Below, in pieces: positions 50,590-58,625 of a stretch of DNA of 64,000 bases. The notes below the pieces were generated by a model. That model did no database searches, had not been told where the DNA came from, and worked only from the letters and a program-made list of their open reading frames with translations. The stretch's first letter is position 1; every line of letters begins with the position of its first letter. Source of the DNA: Actinomycetota bacterium (GTDB lineage Bacteria; Actinomycetota; Acidimicrobiia; IMCC26256; PALSA-610). The stretch spans positions 1-64,000 of the forward strand of contig SXJP01000021.1 of NCBI GenBank assembly GCA_005779395.1, given 5' to 3'. The position numbers and the translations under genes were made by a program.

Positions 50590-51022
50590 CCGATTCGTCG
50601 CCGATAACAGGGCCGACGGCCCCGATTGCACGCAAATAATCAAGTTGCACTTCGATCACGGGATAGATCTGCTCAGGTAAGAACTCGTCCCCTGTTGCCT
50701 TGCAACGCTCGATGATGTAGTCGACTGTCTCAGGTGCGCTCACGACACCGTCGCCTGCACCAGTTTTTTCCGATCCGTTCTGAGCGACACCGCGACTCTC
50801 GAAGTACTCGATTTGCGCTTTGAGGATGTTCCTCACGTCTTCTGGCGTCAACGTAGCGGCCACGATGTCAGGCAGATTCTCGACGACCCACTCATACGCT
50901 TCGTCCATCGAGAAAGATGGCGGCGGTGGCGACTCGACCATCTTTGAGGCTTCGCGCAAGACGACGACCGCTGCTATTACGCACCCGACCGCTAGAGCTA
51001 TGAAGGTGGCGACTGCTACCAA
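50582..51022 (-). CDS. Membrane-anchored small protein of unknown function in the liv operon
   Basis: This 146-aa protein has one N-terminal transmembrane helix (VAVATFIALAVGCVIAAVVVL) and a soluble, acidic remainder. The latter has two similar helical units: MDEAYEWVVENLPDIVAATLTPEDVRNILKAQIEYFESRGV and ETVDYIIERCKATGDEFLPEQIYPVIEVQLDYLRAIGAVG. These share the pattern I/V-x-(N/A)-x-L(T/P)(P/E)-x-V/I-x-x-x-Q-x-x-Y-x-x-x-G, which suggests an internal duplication. The start TTG 51022 is weakly supported. Its stop overlaps livH, and it lies 16 bases after the acyl-CoA dehydrogenase. I do not recognise the family. A regulator or accessory of the transporter is possible. Confidence 0.65.
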   Translation of the reverse strand: MVAVATFIALAVGCVIAAVVVLREASKMVESPPPPSFSMDEAYEWVVENLPDIVAATLTPEDVRNILKAQIEYFESRGVAQNGSEKTGAGDGVVSAPETVDYIIERCKATGDEFLPEQIYPVIEVQLDYLRAIGAVGPVIGDESDE

Positions 51023-51038
51023 CAGTTCTGCCTAGTGC

Positions 51039-52169
51039 TTAGATCCCGATGCGCTGTGCGAGAAGCTCACGGTGGTAGGTGGCATCACCGAGGAATATCT
51101 CAGAACTCTTTGCACGTTTGAAGTAGAGGTGCGCGTCGTGCTCCCATGTGAAACCGATACCACCGTGAATCTGAATGTTCTCTGCAGCACAGTGGAAGTA
51201 AGCGTCGCTCACGTAAGCCTTTGCAAGCGCAGCGACCACTGGAAGTTCTTCGTTGTCTTCGGCTGCTGCCCATGCCGCGTAGTACGCAGCCGACTTGCCT
51301 GACTCAACCTCGAGCAGCATGTCTGCACATTTGTGCTTGATCGCCTGGAACGAACCGATCGGACGACCGAACTGCACCCGTACCTTTGCGTACTCAACTG
51401 ACATGTCAAGCACGAACTGCGCTCCACCAACACCTTCGTTTGCAATAGCGACGGCAGCCTGGTCGAGGGTCTTAGACAGCGCAGCCCAACCCTGGCCTGC
51501 ATCGCCGAGCGGAGTCGCAACGACGTTTGAGAACTCGAGGCGCGCTTGCTTACGAGTCTGGTCCATCGTGGCAAGAGCAGTGCGTGTGAGGCCAGCTGCG
51601 TTGCCATCAACTGCGAAGAATGAAATGCCATCGGTACCTGAGCTACCAGCAGTACGAGCTACAACGACTATGACGTCTGCGACGTGACCGTCGACTACGA
51701 ACATCTTTTCGCCACTAAGCGTCCAGTTGCCGTTGTCTGACGTTGCTTGCATCTCAATGCCGGACGCGTCCCACTTACCGTTCGGTTCGGTGAACGCAAG
51801 CGTCGCTTTGGTCTCGCCGCTAGCAATACCTGGAAGCAAAGCCTTCTTGTCGGCATCGGAGCCTACGTTCAAGATCGCGTTGGCTGCGAGCACGACGGTC
51901 GAGAAGAACGGAGCGCAGAGCAACACGCGGCCCATCTCTTCGAGGACAATCGCGAGTTCGACGAAACTGAAACCTTGTCCGCCGTACTCCTCGGGGATGT
52001 GGAGCCCTTGTAGGCCCATCTCGGCGCCCATCTGATTCCAGACTGCGGGGTCGTAGCCATCGGTCGTGTCCATGAGCTGACGGACCTCGGCTGACGGCGA
52101 CTTGGCCTCAAGGAACGCGCGCACGGTGCGGCGTAGTTCGGCCTGGTCCTCAGAGAATGCAAAGTTCAT
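51039..52169 (-). CDS. Acyl-CoA dehydrogenase
   Basis: This 376-aa FAD enzyme oxidises an acyl-CoA to the trans-2-enoyl-CoA. It starts MNFAFSEDQAELRRTVRAFLEAKSP, typical for actinobacterial FadE-type members, then LQGLHIPEEYGGQGFSFVELAIVLEEMGR. The middle beta-domain reads ATLAFTEPNGKWDASGIEM. The C-terminal helical domain has VQFGRPIGSFQAIKHKCADMLLEVESGKSAAYYAAW and ENIQIHGGIGFTWEHDAHLYFKRAK. The usual catalytic Glu near the flavin is in the last helices; I cannot place it surely. The start ATG 52169 follows AGGAG on the minus strand. It heads the operon with the liv transporter, suggesting breakdown of what is imported. Confidence 0.93.
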   Translation of the reverse strand: MNFAFSEDQAELRRTVRAFLEAKSPSAEVRQLMDTTDGYDPAVWNQMGAEMGLQGLHIPEEYGGQGFSFVELAIVLEEMGRVLLCAPFFSTVVLAANAILNVGSDADKKALLPGIASGETKATLAFTEPNGKWDASGIEMQATSDNGNWTLSGEKMFVVDGHVADVIVVVARTAGSSGTDGISFFAVDGNAAGLTRTALATMDQTRKQARLEFSNVVATPLGDAGQGWAALSKTLDQAAVAIANEGVGGAQFVLDMSVEYAKVRVQFGRPIGSFQAIKHKCADMLLEVESGKSAAYYAAWAAAEDNEELPVVAALAKAYVSDAYFHCAAENIQIHGGIGFTWEHDAHLYFKRAKSSEIFLGDATYHRELLAQRIGI

Positions 52170-52279
52170 CAGATTGCTCCTAAATCGGTGTCCGAAAATC
52201 AGTGTGCTCGACGCAGCTTCGCGTTGGAGTTGTCACCGTACTTGACCAATTGCCTTCGCCGCCAACTACCGTGGACAAT

Positions 52280-52897
52280 GTGAAATACAGACCTGCCCAC
52301 TACGAAACTGCTGGTGTCCGGATAGACAAGGTTGTGGTCGGACCGTTCGAAAACAATGCTTTCCTCTTGCGGTGCAAGAACACCGGTGCCGCGACCCTTA
52401 TCGACGCCGCCAACGAGCATGAGCTACTAATACCGCTCTGCACGCAGTTGAACGTGCGGCAGGTTCTGACCACGCACGGACACTGGGACCACATTCAGGC
52501 AGTCGAAGCGGCGAGGGACGCAGGAATCGACGTCGGCATTGCTGCTGCCGATGCCGAAATGCTCGACAGCTACGACTTCATTATCGAGGCCGACGACATC
52601 ATCGAGGTCGGCGATTTGCGCCTTCGCACGATTCATAATCCAGGTCACACGCCAGGAAGCACTTCGTTTCTCCTTGAAGGCCACCCAGTGTTGTTTACAG
52701 GCGACACGCTTTTTCCTGGCGGACCTGGCAACACCAACAACCACCCGTTAGGCAACTTCTCGACGATCATCGAATCAATTGATCGCCATCTGTTCACGCT
52801 TGCCCCCGAAACGCTAGTAATGCCCGGCCATGGCCTCGACACCACGATCGCAACCGAACGCCCCCACATCGACGAATGGGTCGCTCGCGGCTGGTAA
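52280..52897 (+). CDS. Metallo-beta-lactamase-fold hydrolase (glyoxalase II-like)
   Basis: This is a 205-aa protein from GTG 52280 (GTG 52271 and a start at 52202 are possible). The first strand reads VVVGPFENNAFLLRCKNTGAATLIDA. Metal ligands are THGHWDH (HxHxDH), the His in NPGHTPGSTSF, the Asp in LFTGDTLF, and the His in VMPGHGLDT. This is the full binuclear set of glyoxalase II/persulfide-dioxygenase-like enzymes. The small size and absence of a C-terminal helical domain place it among general MBL-fold hydrolases. It is divergent from the acyl-CoA dehydrogenase and ends 65 bases before selD. Confidence 0.85.
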   Translation: MKYRPAHYETAGVRIDKVVVGPFENNAFLLRCKNTGAATLIDAANEHELLIPLCTQLNVRQVLTTHGHWDHIQAVEAARDAGIDVGIAAADAEMLDSYDFIIEADDIIEVGDLRLRTIHNPGHTPGSTSFLLEGHPVLFTGDTLFPGGPGNTNNHPLGNFSTIIESIDRHLFTLAPETLVMPGHGLDTTIATERPHIDEWVARGW

Positions 52898-52962
52898 ACC
52901 GCCGGTATCGTCGTCGAACAGTTGTGTAAGCGACACGCGATTCGAACCAGGGGGTGATTCAC

Positions 52963-54015
52963 ATGAGCGAACAAGACGCGCTAAAGCCGCGCCTCACTCA
53001 GTTCAGCCACGGCGCTGGTTGAGCATGCAAGCTCGCCCCAGGCGAGTTGACGCAGGTTCTGCGTCGCTTATCCCCCACACCCCACCCCGACCTGCTCGTT
53101 GGTCCACTCACCGGAGACGATGCCGCTGTCTGGCGGCTCGACGATTCGCGCGCTCTTATATTGACCGCCGACTTCATCACGCCAGTAGTCGATGACGCTC
53201 GCACATGGGGTCATATCGCAGCCACAAATTCCGTAAGCGATATCTACGCGATGGGCGGGCGGCCATTGCTAGGCATCAACCTCGTTGCGTGGAACACAGA
53301 AGAGCTTTCGAACGAGTTGCTCGGCGATGTCCTTGCAGGTGGAAGTGATGCCGCTGCTGCCAACGGCTTCGTCGTCGCAGGTGGCCACACCGTCGATGAC
53401 CCCCAACCGAAGTACGGCATGGCAGTTGTCGGCGAGGTCGATCCTGCTCTAATGCTCACGAACACGGGCCTTCGCGACGGCGATGCCCTCGTGCTAACGA
53501 AGCCCCTCGGAATTGGAGTAATCACAACGGCAATCAAGCGAGGGATGTGCCCCGAACCAGTCGAGGCAGCCGCCATCAGCTCTATGACCCAGAGCAACGC
53601 TGAAGCAGCCAAAGTTGCGATCGCTGCGGGGGCGAAGGGCGCAACCGATGTGACTGGTTTCGGACTCCTTGGCCACCTTGGTCGAATGGCCCTTGAGTCC
53701 CACGTCGACGTCACGCTCGCTACTTCGCAAATCCCCATCATCGACGGCGCGCACAGACTCGCCGAAGCCGGAACCATTCCTGGTGGTTCAAAACGCAATC
53801 TCGCCCACGTGCGAGACCGTCTGCAGGTAGCTACAGATGTGTCTGATCTCACGGTCTTGTTGCTCGCAGACGCCCAGACGAGCGGCGGACTCGTATTTGG
53901 TGCCGACCCAGACGCTGCACTCGCCGCCGTAGCGTCTCTGCGCTCCTCTGGGCATGAAGCTGCGATCATCGGGACATGCACTTCGGGGACCGGAATACTT
54001 GAACTGAGAACCTGA
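52963..54015 (+). CDS. selD: Selenide, water dikinase SelD with selenocysteine (in-frame TGA at 53020-53022)
   Basis: This enzyme makes selenophosphate from selenide and ATP, the selenium donor for selenocysteine and selenouridine. The frame from ATG 52963 (GGGGG about 10 bases before) reads RLTQFSHGAG-U-ACKLAPGELTQVLRRL, where TGA stands at the site of the catalytic Cys (Cys17 of E. coli SelD); Cys22 and Lys23 follow as in GAGCGCK. Calling the gene from the next possible start (TTG 53047) would remove the active site. Downstream motifs are complete: LVGPLTGDDAAVWRLDD, LTADFITPVVDDARTWG, NSVSDIYAMGGRPL, GGHTVDDPQPKYG, DVTGFGLLGHL and DAQTSGGLVFGA. The product is 350 aa with Sec20. It predicts selenocysteine machinery elsewhere in the genome. 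Confidence 0.93.
53032..53065 (+). promoter_or_regulatory. Candidate bacterial SECIS element of selD
   Basis: Two stable hairpins follow the TGA. The first is CTCGCC/GGCGAG (53032-53037 with 53041-53046, 3-nt loop). The second is GACGCA/TGCGTC (53049-53054 with 53060-53065) with loop GGTTC starting 32 nt after the TGA. The second has a G-G-T loop start closely resembling the GGTCT loop of the E. coli fdhF element, making it the better SelB-binding candidate. Confidence 0.6.
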
Positions 54016-54022
54016 TCTTGGA

Positions 54023-54052
54023 TTTTCACTACGCGGATAGTGGAATTAGTAT
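54023..54052 (+). promoter_or_regulatory. sufC promoter with embedded ACTA-N6-TAGT palindrome
   Basis: The sequence ACTACGCGGATAGT (54028-54041) has 4-bp inverted arms spaced 6. It sits between TTTTCA (54023-54028, -35 candidate) and TAGTAT (54047-54052, -10 candidate; 18-bp spacer). The predicted start of transcription, about 54059-54060, coincides with the GTG start codon. The same 4-6-4 palindrome, ACTATCTAGATAGT, occurs in the sufB promoter at 63876-63889. Confidence 0.6.
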
Positions 54053-54059
54053 TGGTGCC

Positions 54060-54833
54060 GTGAACACCTCTGACCAGGCTATTTACGCTCTCAGCGTCGA
54101 CAATCTTCACGCGTCGGTAGATGGGCGAGAAATCTTGCGTGGCGTTTCACTAGAAATCCCAGCAGGTGAATTACACGCCCTGATGGGTCCGAACGGCTCT
54201 GGGAAATCCACGCTCGCCAACGTCTTGCTAGGCAACCCCGCATACACCGTCACTTCGGGCACCATTGAGTTTCTTGGCGAAGACATCACTCACCTCCCAC
54301 CAGACGAGAGGGCAGCCCGCGGCCTCTTTTTAGGATTCCAGCACCCAGAGGAGATTCCCGGAGTCTCCGTGTTCAACTTCTTGCGCCAAGCCATGAGCAG
54401 CCGCAAAGGCATCGAAAACTTTTCGGTACTCGAAGTGCGCCTCGAAACAATGGCTTGGACGAAGAAACTCGGAATGGACCAGCGCTTCCTCGATCGCTAC
54501 CTGAACGAGGGCTTTTCCGGTGGCGAACGCAAACGCAATGAACTGCTGCAGATGGCGTTGCTACAACCAGAGTTCGCTGTACTCGACGAAACTGACAGTG
54601 GTCTCGACATCGATGCCCTCAAGTCCGTCGCCGACGGTATTTCCACGATTCGATCCGAACGCCCAGAACTTGGAATCTTGCTCATCACGCACTACCACCG
54701 AATCCTCGACCACCTCGCTCCCGATGTTGTCCACGTGCTAGTAGACGGTCATGTCGTCGAGACCGGCGGACCCGAACTTGCACGAACCGTAGAGGCAAAT
54801 GGCTTTGGCGTGTACCAATCGAAAGTCGGGTGA
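54060..54833 (+). CDS. sufC: SUF Fe-S assembly ATPase SufC, first copy
   Basis: This is a 257-aa ATPase from GTG 54060; a TTG at 54018 lies upstream of the promoter and is rejected. Walker A is LMGPNGSGKSTLANVL, then LFLGFQHPEEIPGVSVFNFLRQAM (SufC-specific Q-loop region), signature FSGGERKRNELLQMALL, Walker B FAVLDETDSGLDIDALK, and switch LLITHYHRIL. This is the classic SufC pattern with KRNE and DETDSGLD. It should drive the SufBCD scaffold. It overlaps sufS by 4 bases and lies 44 bases after selD. Its partners sufB and sufD are encoded about 7-9 kb away next to a second sufC. Confidence 0.95.
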   Translation: MNTSDQAIYALSVDNLHASVDGREILRGVSLEIPAGELHALMGPNGSGKSTLANVLLGNPAYTVTSGTIEFLGEDITHLPPDERAARGLFLGFQHPEEIPGVSVFNFLRQAMSSRKGIENFSVLEVRLETMAWTKKLGMDQRFLDRYLNEGFSGGERKRNELLQMALLQPEFAVLDETDSGLDIDALKSVADGISTIRSERPELGILLITHYHRILDHLAPDVVHVLVDGHVVETGGPELARTVEANGFGVYQSKVG

Positions 54834-56068
54834 GTCTGATGGCCTTAGATGTTGACAAAATCCGCCTCGACTTCCCTGCGCTTACGCGTCAGATCCACGG
54901 CCAAGAAATCGTGTACTTGGATTCAGCTGCCTCTTCGCAAAAACCCGAGTCGGTGCTGCAAGCGATGGACGCCGCCTATCGCACCTCCTACGCCAATGTC
55001 CACCGTGGGGTTTACCAAACGGCAGAAGAAACTACGGCAGCATTCGAGGCCAGCCGCGCGAAGGTCGCACGTTTCATAAATGCGCGTTCGGCATCCGAAG
55101 TTGTGTTCGTCCGTAACGCGACAGAGGCGATCAACCTCGTCGCATACTCATGGGGCAGAGCGAACCTGAAGCAAGGCGATGTCGTAGTGCTCAGCCTTAT
55201 GGAGCATCACGCCAACATCGTGCCGTGGCACATGCTCGCCGAAGAGCGCGGCATTGAGTTGCGGTGGATCGGCATCACAGACGACTTCAGGCTCGATCTA
55301 ACGAACCTCGATGAACTTTTATCTGGAGCACGATTGCTCGCGATTAGCGCGATGAGCAACGTGCTCGGGACGATCAACGAGATCCGCCCACTAGCCGATG
55401 CCGCGCACGACCATGATGCGCTCATACTTGTCGATGCGTGCCAATACGTACCACACCTAGCTACCGACGTGCGAGCATGGGATGCTGACTTTGTTGCTTT
55501 TTCCGCCCACAAGATGCTCGGACCGTCAGGTATCGGAGGGTTGTGGGCTCGTGCCGAACTTCTCGAAGGCATGCCACCGTTTCTTGGTGGTGGCGAAATG
55601 ATTCGCGATGTGCGCCAAGATGGATTCACAACAAATGATCTTCCATGGAAGTTCGAGGCTGGCACGCCAGCAATCGTTGAAGCGATTGGTTGGGGTGCAG
55701 CGATCGACTATCTCGCCAACCTTGGCATGGCCGACGTTAGGGACCACGAAGAGCGACTCACCCGCTACGCGCTAGACGCACTCATTCAAAACTTCCCGAC
55801 GATGACCATCTACGGCCCGCAGGATGCCTCAATCCGTGGGGGCGCAATCTCGTTCCTCTTCGACGGAATTCATGCCCACGACATAAGCCAGGTACTAGAC
55901 GAGCGCGCAGTTTGCGTGCGCGCTGGGCACCACTGCGCCAAACCCCTGATGCGCCATATCGGCGTCCCCGCTACCAGCCGAGCGAGCCTCTACATTTACA
56001 ACACAGAATCCGAAGTCGATACCCTCATAGAAGCACTCGCCAAAGCCGAAGATTTCTTTAGGATCTGA
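54830..56068 (+). CDS. sufS: Cysteine desulfurase SufS
   Basis: This 412-aa PLP enzyme removes sulfur from cysteine for Fe-S cluster assembly. It shows VYLDSAASSQKPESVLQAM near the N terminus, FVRNATEAINLVAYSWG, SLMEHHANIVPWHML, the PLP Lys228 in FSAHKMLGPSGIGGLW, and the persulfide-carrying Cys369 in VRAGHHCAKPLM. These are type II (group II) desulfurase features. The start GTG 54830 overlaps sufC (GTGA). It ends 2 bases before sufU, its zinc-bound sulfur acceptor. Length is standard. Confidence 0.96.
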   Translation: MSLMALDVDKIRLDFPALTRQIHGQEIVYLDSAASSQKPESVLQAMDAAYRTSYANVHRGVYQTAEETTAAFEASRAKVARFINARSASEVVFVRNATEAINLVAYSWGRANLKQGDVVVLSLMEHHANIVPWHMLAEERGIELRWIGITDDFRLDLTNLDELLSGARLLAISAMSNVLGTINEIRPLADAAHDHDALILVDACQYVPHLATDVRAWDADFVAFSAHKMLGPSGIGGLWARAELLEGMPPFLGGGEMIRDVRQDGFTTNDLPWKFEAGTPAIVEAIGWGAAIDYLANLGMADVRDHEERLTRYALDALIQNFPTMTIYGPQDASIRGGAISFLFDGIHAHDISQVLDERAVCVRAGHHCAKPLMRHIGVPATSRASLYIYNTESEVDTLIEALAKAEDFFRI

Positions 56069-56070
56069 TT

Positions 56071-56565
56071 GTGAGCTCGAACCTCGAAGACCTTTATCGC
56101 GAAGTAATTCTCGATCACTACCGTTCGCCGCGGAATCGTGGCGAACTCCCTGTTCCACCCGCAACAAAGACCGAGGGCTTCAACCCTCTGTGTGGCGACG
56201 AAGTCGCCGTATACCTCGAGATTGACTCCGCTACAGACACTGTGCGAGACATAAAGATAGAGGGACAAGGCTGTTCGATCAGCCAGGCATCTACCTCAAT
56301 GATGAGTGCTGCAGTCAAAGGCAAGACGGTCGACGGAGCCCGCCAACTGATCCGAGCGTTCAAGGCTCTTATGTCAATCCATGAGCACAAACTCGAAGGC
56401 GAAGGCGACGGGTCTGACCTTGCAGCCGACCTCGAGGGTGTCCGGCTCGGAGATCTCGAGGCGCTGCAGGGAGTCGTCAAGTTCCCCGTGCGCATCAAGT
56501 GCGCGACCCTCGCATGGAACACGTTGCAGCAAGGCCTCGACGAGGCGGGCGACAGTTCCATCTAG
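56071..56565 (+). CDS. sufU: SufU zinc-dependent sulfurtransferase
   Basis: This 164-aa protein accepts the persulfide from SufS. It has LYREVILDHYRSPRNRG at the N terminus and zinc ligands C41 and D43 (NPLCGDE), C68 (GQGCSISQAS) and C144 (RIKCATLAWNTL). The 18-21 residue insertion between helices that separates SufU from IscU is present (HKLEGEGDGSDLAADLEGV region). The start GTG 56071 follows sufS by 2 bases. It is the last gene of the plus-strand suf operon; a SufT-like gene, common after sufU, is absent. Confidence 0.95.
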   Translation: MSSNLEDLYREVILDHYRSPRNRGELPVPPATKTEGFNPLCGDEVAVYLEIDSATDTVRDIKIEGQGCSISQASTSMMSAAVKGKTVDGARQLIRAFKALMSIHEHKLEGEGDGSDLAADLEGVRLGDLEALQGVVKFPVRIKCATLAWNTLQQGLDEAGDSSI

Positions 56566-56688
56566 CCCGCATAGGTCGTCTGTCCTATTCATCAAGCACG
56601 TAGAAATCATGCACGAAGTACCAAAACTAAAAGGGACAAATGTCCGATGGTTAGGTATGGTTATAGCTAGCCAACCAAGGGAGGGCGC

Positions 56689-56871
56689 ATGCAGTCAGAC
56701 GAGTTCGTAAAACTGATCGACGAAGCACTCGAACGATTCGGTAGTCGCGATCTTTTTTCTGGGACAGAGGTCCTAGACCTGCTGCTCGACCTACGCATCG
56801 CAGCACTTCGCGTCGACGACGAACTTCGAGCGCTAATCGAGGCAGAACAGGCCGCTACTACCGTTAGCTAG
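56689..56871 (+). CDS. Small acidic protein of unknown function, 60 aa
   Basis: ATG 56689 has a good ribosome-binding site (AGGGAGGGC) and an A+T-rich upstream stretch containing TTAGGT and TATAGC as promoter candidates (about 56650-56670). The product is acidic and probably all-helical (DEFVKLIDEALERFG, TEVLDLLLDLRIAALRVDDELRALIEAEQ). The frame ends in TAG at 56869-56871 and stays open in the same frame without a stop through the following L,D-transpeptidase gene. The family is not recognised. The 56566-56688 gap contains only the proposed promoter. Confidence 0.65.
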   Translation: MQSDEFVKLIDEALERFGSRDLFSGTEVLDLLLDLRIAALRVDDELRALIEAEQAATTVS

Positions 56872-56994
56872 CCCCTTTTAGTCTGTAGCCTCACGCCCAT
56901 CTCAGATCTCCTCCCTTCCACAACAGATCGCCGTACCCGTCGCCTAGCGCTCCTGCGTTCACGCAAGAAGACCAGAATCGCCATCGTCACCGCG

Positions 56995-58008
56995 TTGCTC
57001 GCCGTCTGCCTTGGCACTGTGGTTACACGCCTTGTGCTCACCGTCGACAACCACGATGCTGCAGCAACCCTTGTAGATCCGACCGTGGAAGAACAGTCAA
57101 CGACGACGCTCGTCGCCACCACGACTTCCACGCAGGCACCCACTACTACAACGACAGCGTTGCCGGTGATGCCTGACCCTCCATCTCTGTTGCTCCCTGA
57201 GGTGAAAGAACCAGGGCTTGCTCAGGGCTCTAGCGGAGATGATGTGCTCGCCTTCGAACAACGCCTTCGTTCACTTCAATTCGATCCAGGCAAAGTAGAT
57301 GGCAAGTTCGACAGCGCTACCCGTGGCGCAGTCGAAGCACTCGAGAAACTCATGGGACTAGAACGCCGTGGCCGAATAGGCATCGCGGAAAGACTCGTCC
57401 TAATGGCCTTCAAGTACCCCGCGCCGCTAGCCGGACCAGACAGGGAAGCCAAACGCGTCGAAATCGACCTCGACCGTCAGGTTCTTATCCTCTACAACAA
57501 CCATCTCGTCGTTCTCATCACGACTACCTCTACCGGCAACGGTCGGTACTTTTGTGGAGGCAACGATGGGTGCCAATACGCGGTCACGCCACCAGGCAAG
57601 TTTGCGTTCACGTTCGGCAGCGTCGGTTGGCACAAGGTCAAGCTAGGGATGATCTACAACCCGATGTACTTCAACGAAGCGATCGCCGTGCATGGATCCG
57701 AATCCGTACCGACAACGCCGGCTTCACATGGTTGTGCACGCATCCCGATGCACATAGCCGAGTATTTCCAGACGCTCGTCACTCGTGGCGATCCTGTCTA
57801 CGTAATCGGTAAGCAGGCTGCGCCGACAAGCGGAGGACAAAGTCCCTCTGGTTCGACGACAACGACGATCCCGACATCGACAACATTGACTCCAATTACC
57901 GCGCCGACAACAACATCATCAACGACGGTGGCACCAACCACATCGTCATCGACCCCAGGGACGACGTTTCCACCAACGACCGTCGCCGAACCGACAACTA
58001 TTCCATAA
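56995..58008 (+). CDS. L,D-transpeptidase with peptidoglycan-binding domain and Thr/Ser/Pro tail
   Basis: This is a 337-aa envelope protein from TTG 56995, but the start is uncertain. The frame is open back to 56872 without ATG, GTG or TTG, and the codons just before 56995 encode SRKKTRIAIVTA, which would complete a proper signal anchor; CTG 56953 is a candidate. Residues about 75-130 form a PG_binding_1 domain (SSGDDVLAFEQRLRSLQFDPGKVDGKFDSATRGAVEAL). Residues about 145-270 are the YkuD domain with IAVHGSES and ASHGCARIP (Cys247 nucleophile). The last 65 residues are almost only Thr, Ser, Pro and Ala. It has no repeats like those of the 2729 transpeptidase. Expected role: peptidoglycan cross-linking. 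Confidence 0.85.
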   Translation: MLAVCLGTVVTRLVLTVDNHDAAATLVDPTVEEQSTTTLVATTTSTQAPTTTTTALPVMPDPPSLLLPEVKEPGLAQGSSGDDVLAFEQRLRSLQFDPGKVDGKFDSATRGAVEALEKLMGLERRGRIGIAERLVLMAFKYPAPLAGPDREAKRVEIDLDRQVLILYNNHLVVLITTTSTGNGRYFCGGNDGCQYAVTPPGKFAFTFGSVGWHKVKLGMIYNPMYFNEAIAVHGSESVPTTPASHGCARIPMHIAEYFQTLVTRGDPVYVIGKQAAPTSGGQSPSGSTTTTIPTSTTLTPITAPTTTSSTTVAPTTSSSTPGTTFPPTTVAEPTTIP

Positions 58009-58012
58009 AAGG

Positions 58013-58567
58013 CTAGAAATCGGTTTGTCGCCGCATTGGCATCCAGCCTTCGACAGTAATCGCGAACCGGTCGTGGTCTCTCCACTCGCCGCCGACACGC
58101 AACATTTTTGGAGAAAACCCCTCGTGACGAAATCCGAGGTGCTCGATTAGCCGTCGCGAAGGAACGTTTCCTGGCTGAATATTTGCTTCGACTCGATGCA
58201 ATCGGAGTTCCACGAAGCAGTAGCTAGTCGCTAAACGCACTGCGTCAGTCATGCGGCCATCGCCAACACCGCCGCTAAACCCGTAGTAGCCGAGCGTGGC
58301 ATTCGAAAAGGCGCCGCCGACGATATTGCTGATATTCACGACTCCGACCAATCGCCTGTCGCCCTCAGCACGGGCTAGCAGAGTTGTTCGATCTGCTTCT
58401 TTCGCCCTTCTCAGAAATTCTCTGAATGTCTGTGCATCGAATGGTGGGAACACCCAGTCGCCATGCAGCTCACGACTAGCGCAGACCGCAGCGAGGAACT
58501 CATCGCGATCCCTGTCGCGCGGCGCCCACAGTGCAACTCGCGTCCCCTCAAGTATCGGCTTCGCCAT
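58013..58567 (-). CDS. GNAT N-acetyltransferase, RimJ/RimL-like
   Basis: This 184-aa acetyltransferase matches the RimJ/RimL branch: an N-terminal strand ILEGTRVALWAPRDRDRDEFLAA, then RRLVGVVNISNIVGGAFSNATLGYYGFSG, GRMTDAVRLATSYCFVELRLHRVEANIQPGNVPSRRLIEHLGFRHEGF (acetyl-CoA-binding and C-terminal motif). It ends with GEWRDHDRFAIT. Candidate substrates are ribosomal-protein or other protein N termini, or small molecules. It converges with the transpeptidase gene (4 bases between the stops) and is divergent from the CoA-transferase gene. Confidence 0.88.
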   Translation of the reverse strand: MAKPILEGTRVALWAPRDRDRDEFLAAVCASRELHGDWVFPPFDAQTFREFLRRAKEADRTTLLARAEGDRRLVGVVNISNIVGGAFSNATLGYYGFSGGVGDGRMTDAVRLATSYCFVELRLHRVEANIQPGNVPSRRLIEHLGFRHEGFSPKMLRVGGEWRDHDRFAITVEGWMPMRRQTDF

Positions 58568-58625
58568 TTCGACAAGCTACGTTCGCATCGTTAACGTCCC
58601 AGCAAATTCACGCGAGGAGCCGTAG

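Noticed and set aside
52935..52955. TTCGAACC sequence before selD, resembling a tRNA T-loop (a tRNA-Sec gene next to selD would have been attractive)
   Set aside because: The flanking bases cannot form a 5-bp T stem on either strand, and no acceptor stem or anticodon arm is visible.
56869..56871. In-frame TAG as a pyrrolysine or suppressor codon
   Set aside because: No Pyl machinery or conserved context is seen; a rare start codon or coupling is a simpler explanation.
57840..58005. Thr/Ser/Pro-coding low-complexity stretch as a possible tandem repeat or CRISPR-like array
   Set aside because: It encodes an irregular Thr/Ser-rich wall-spanning tail in frame with the transpeptidase; there is no fixed unit length.
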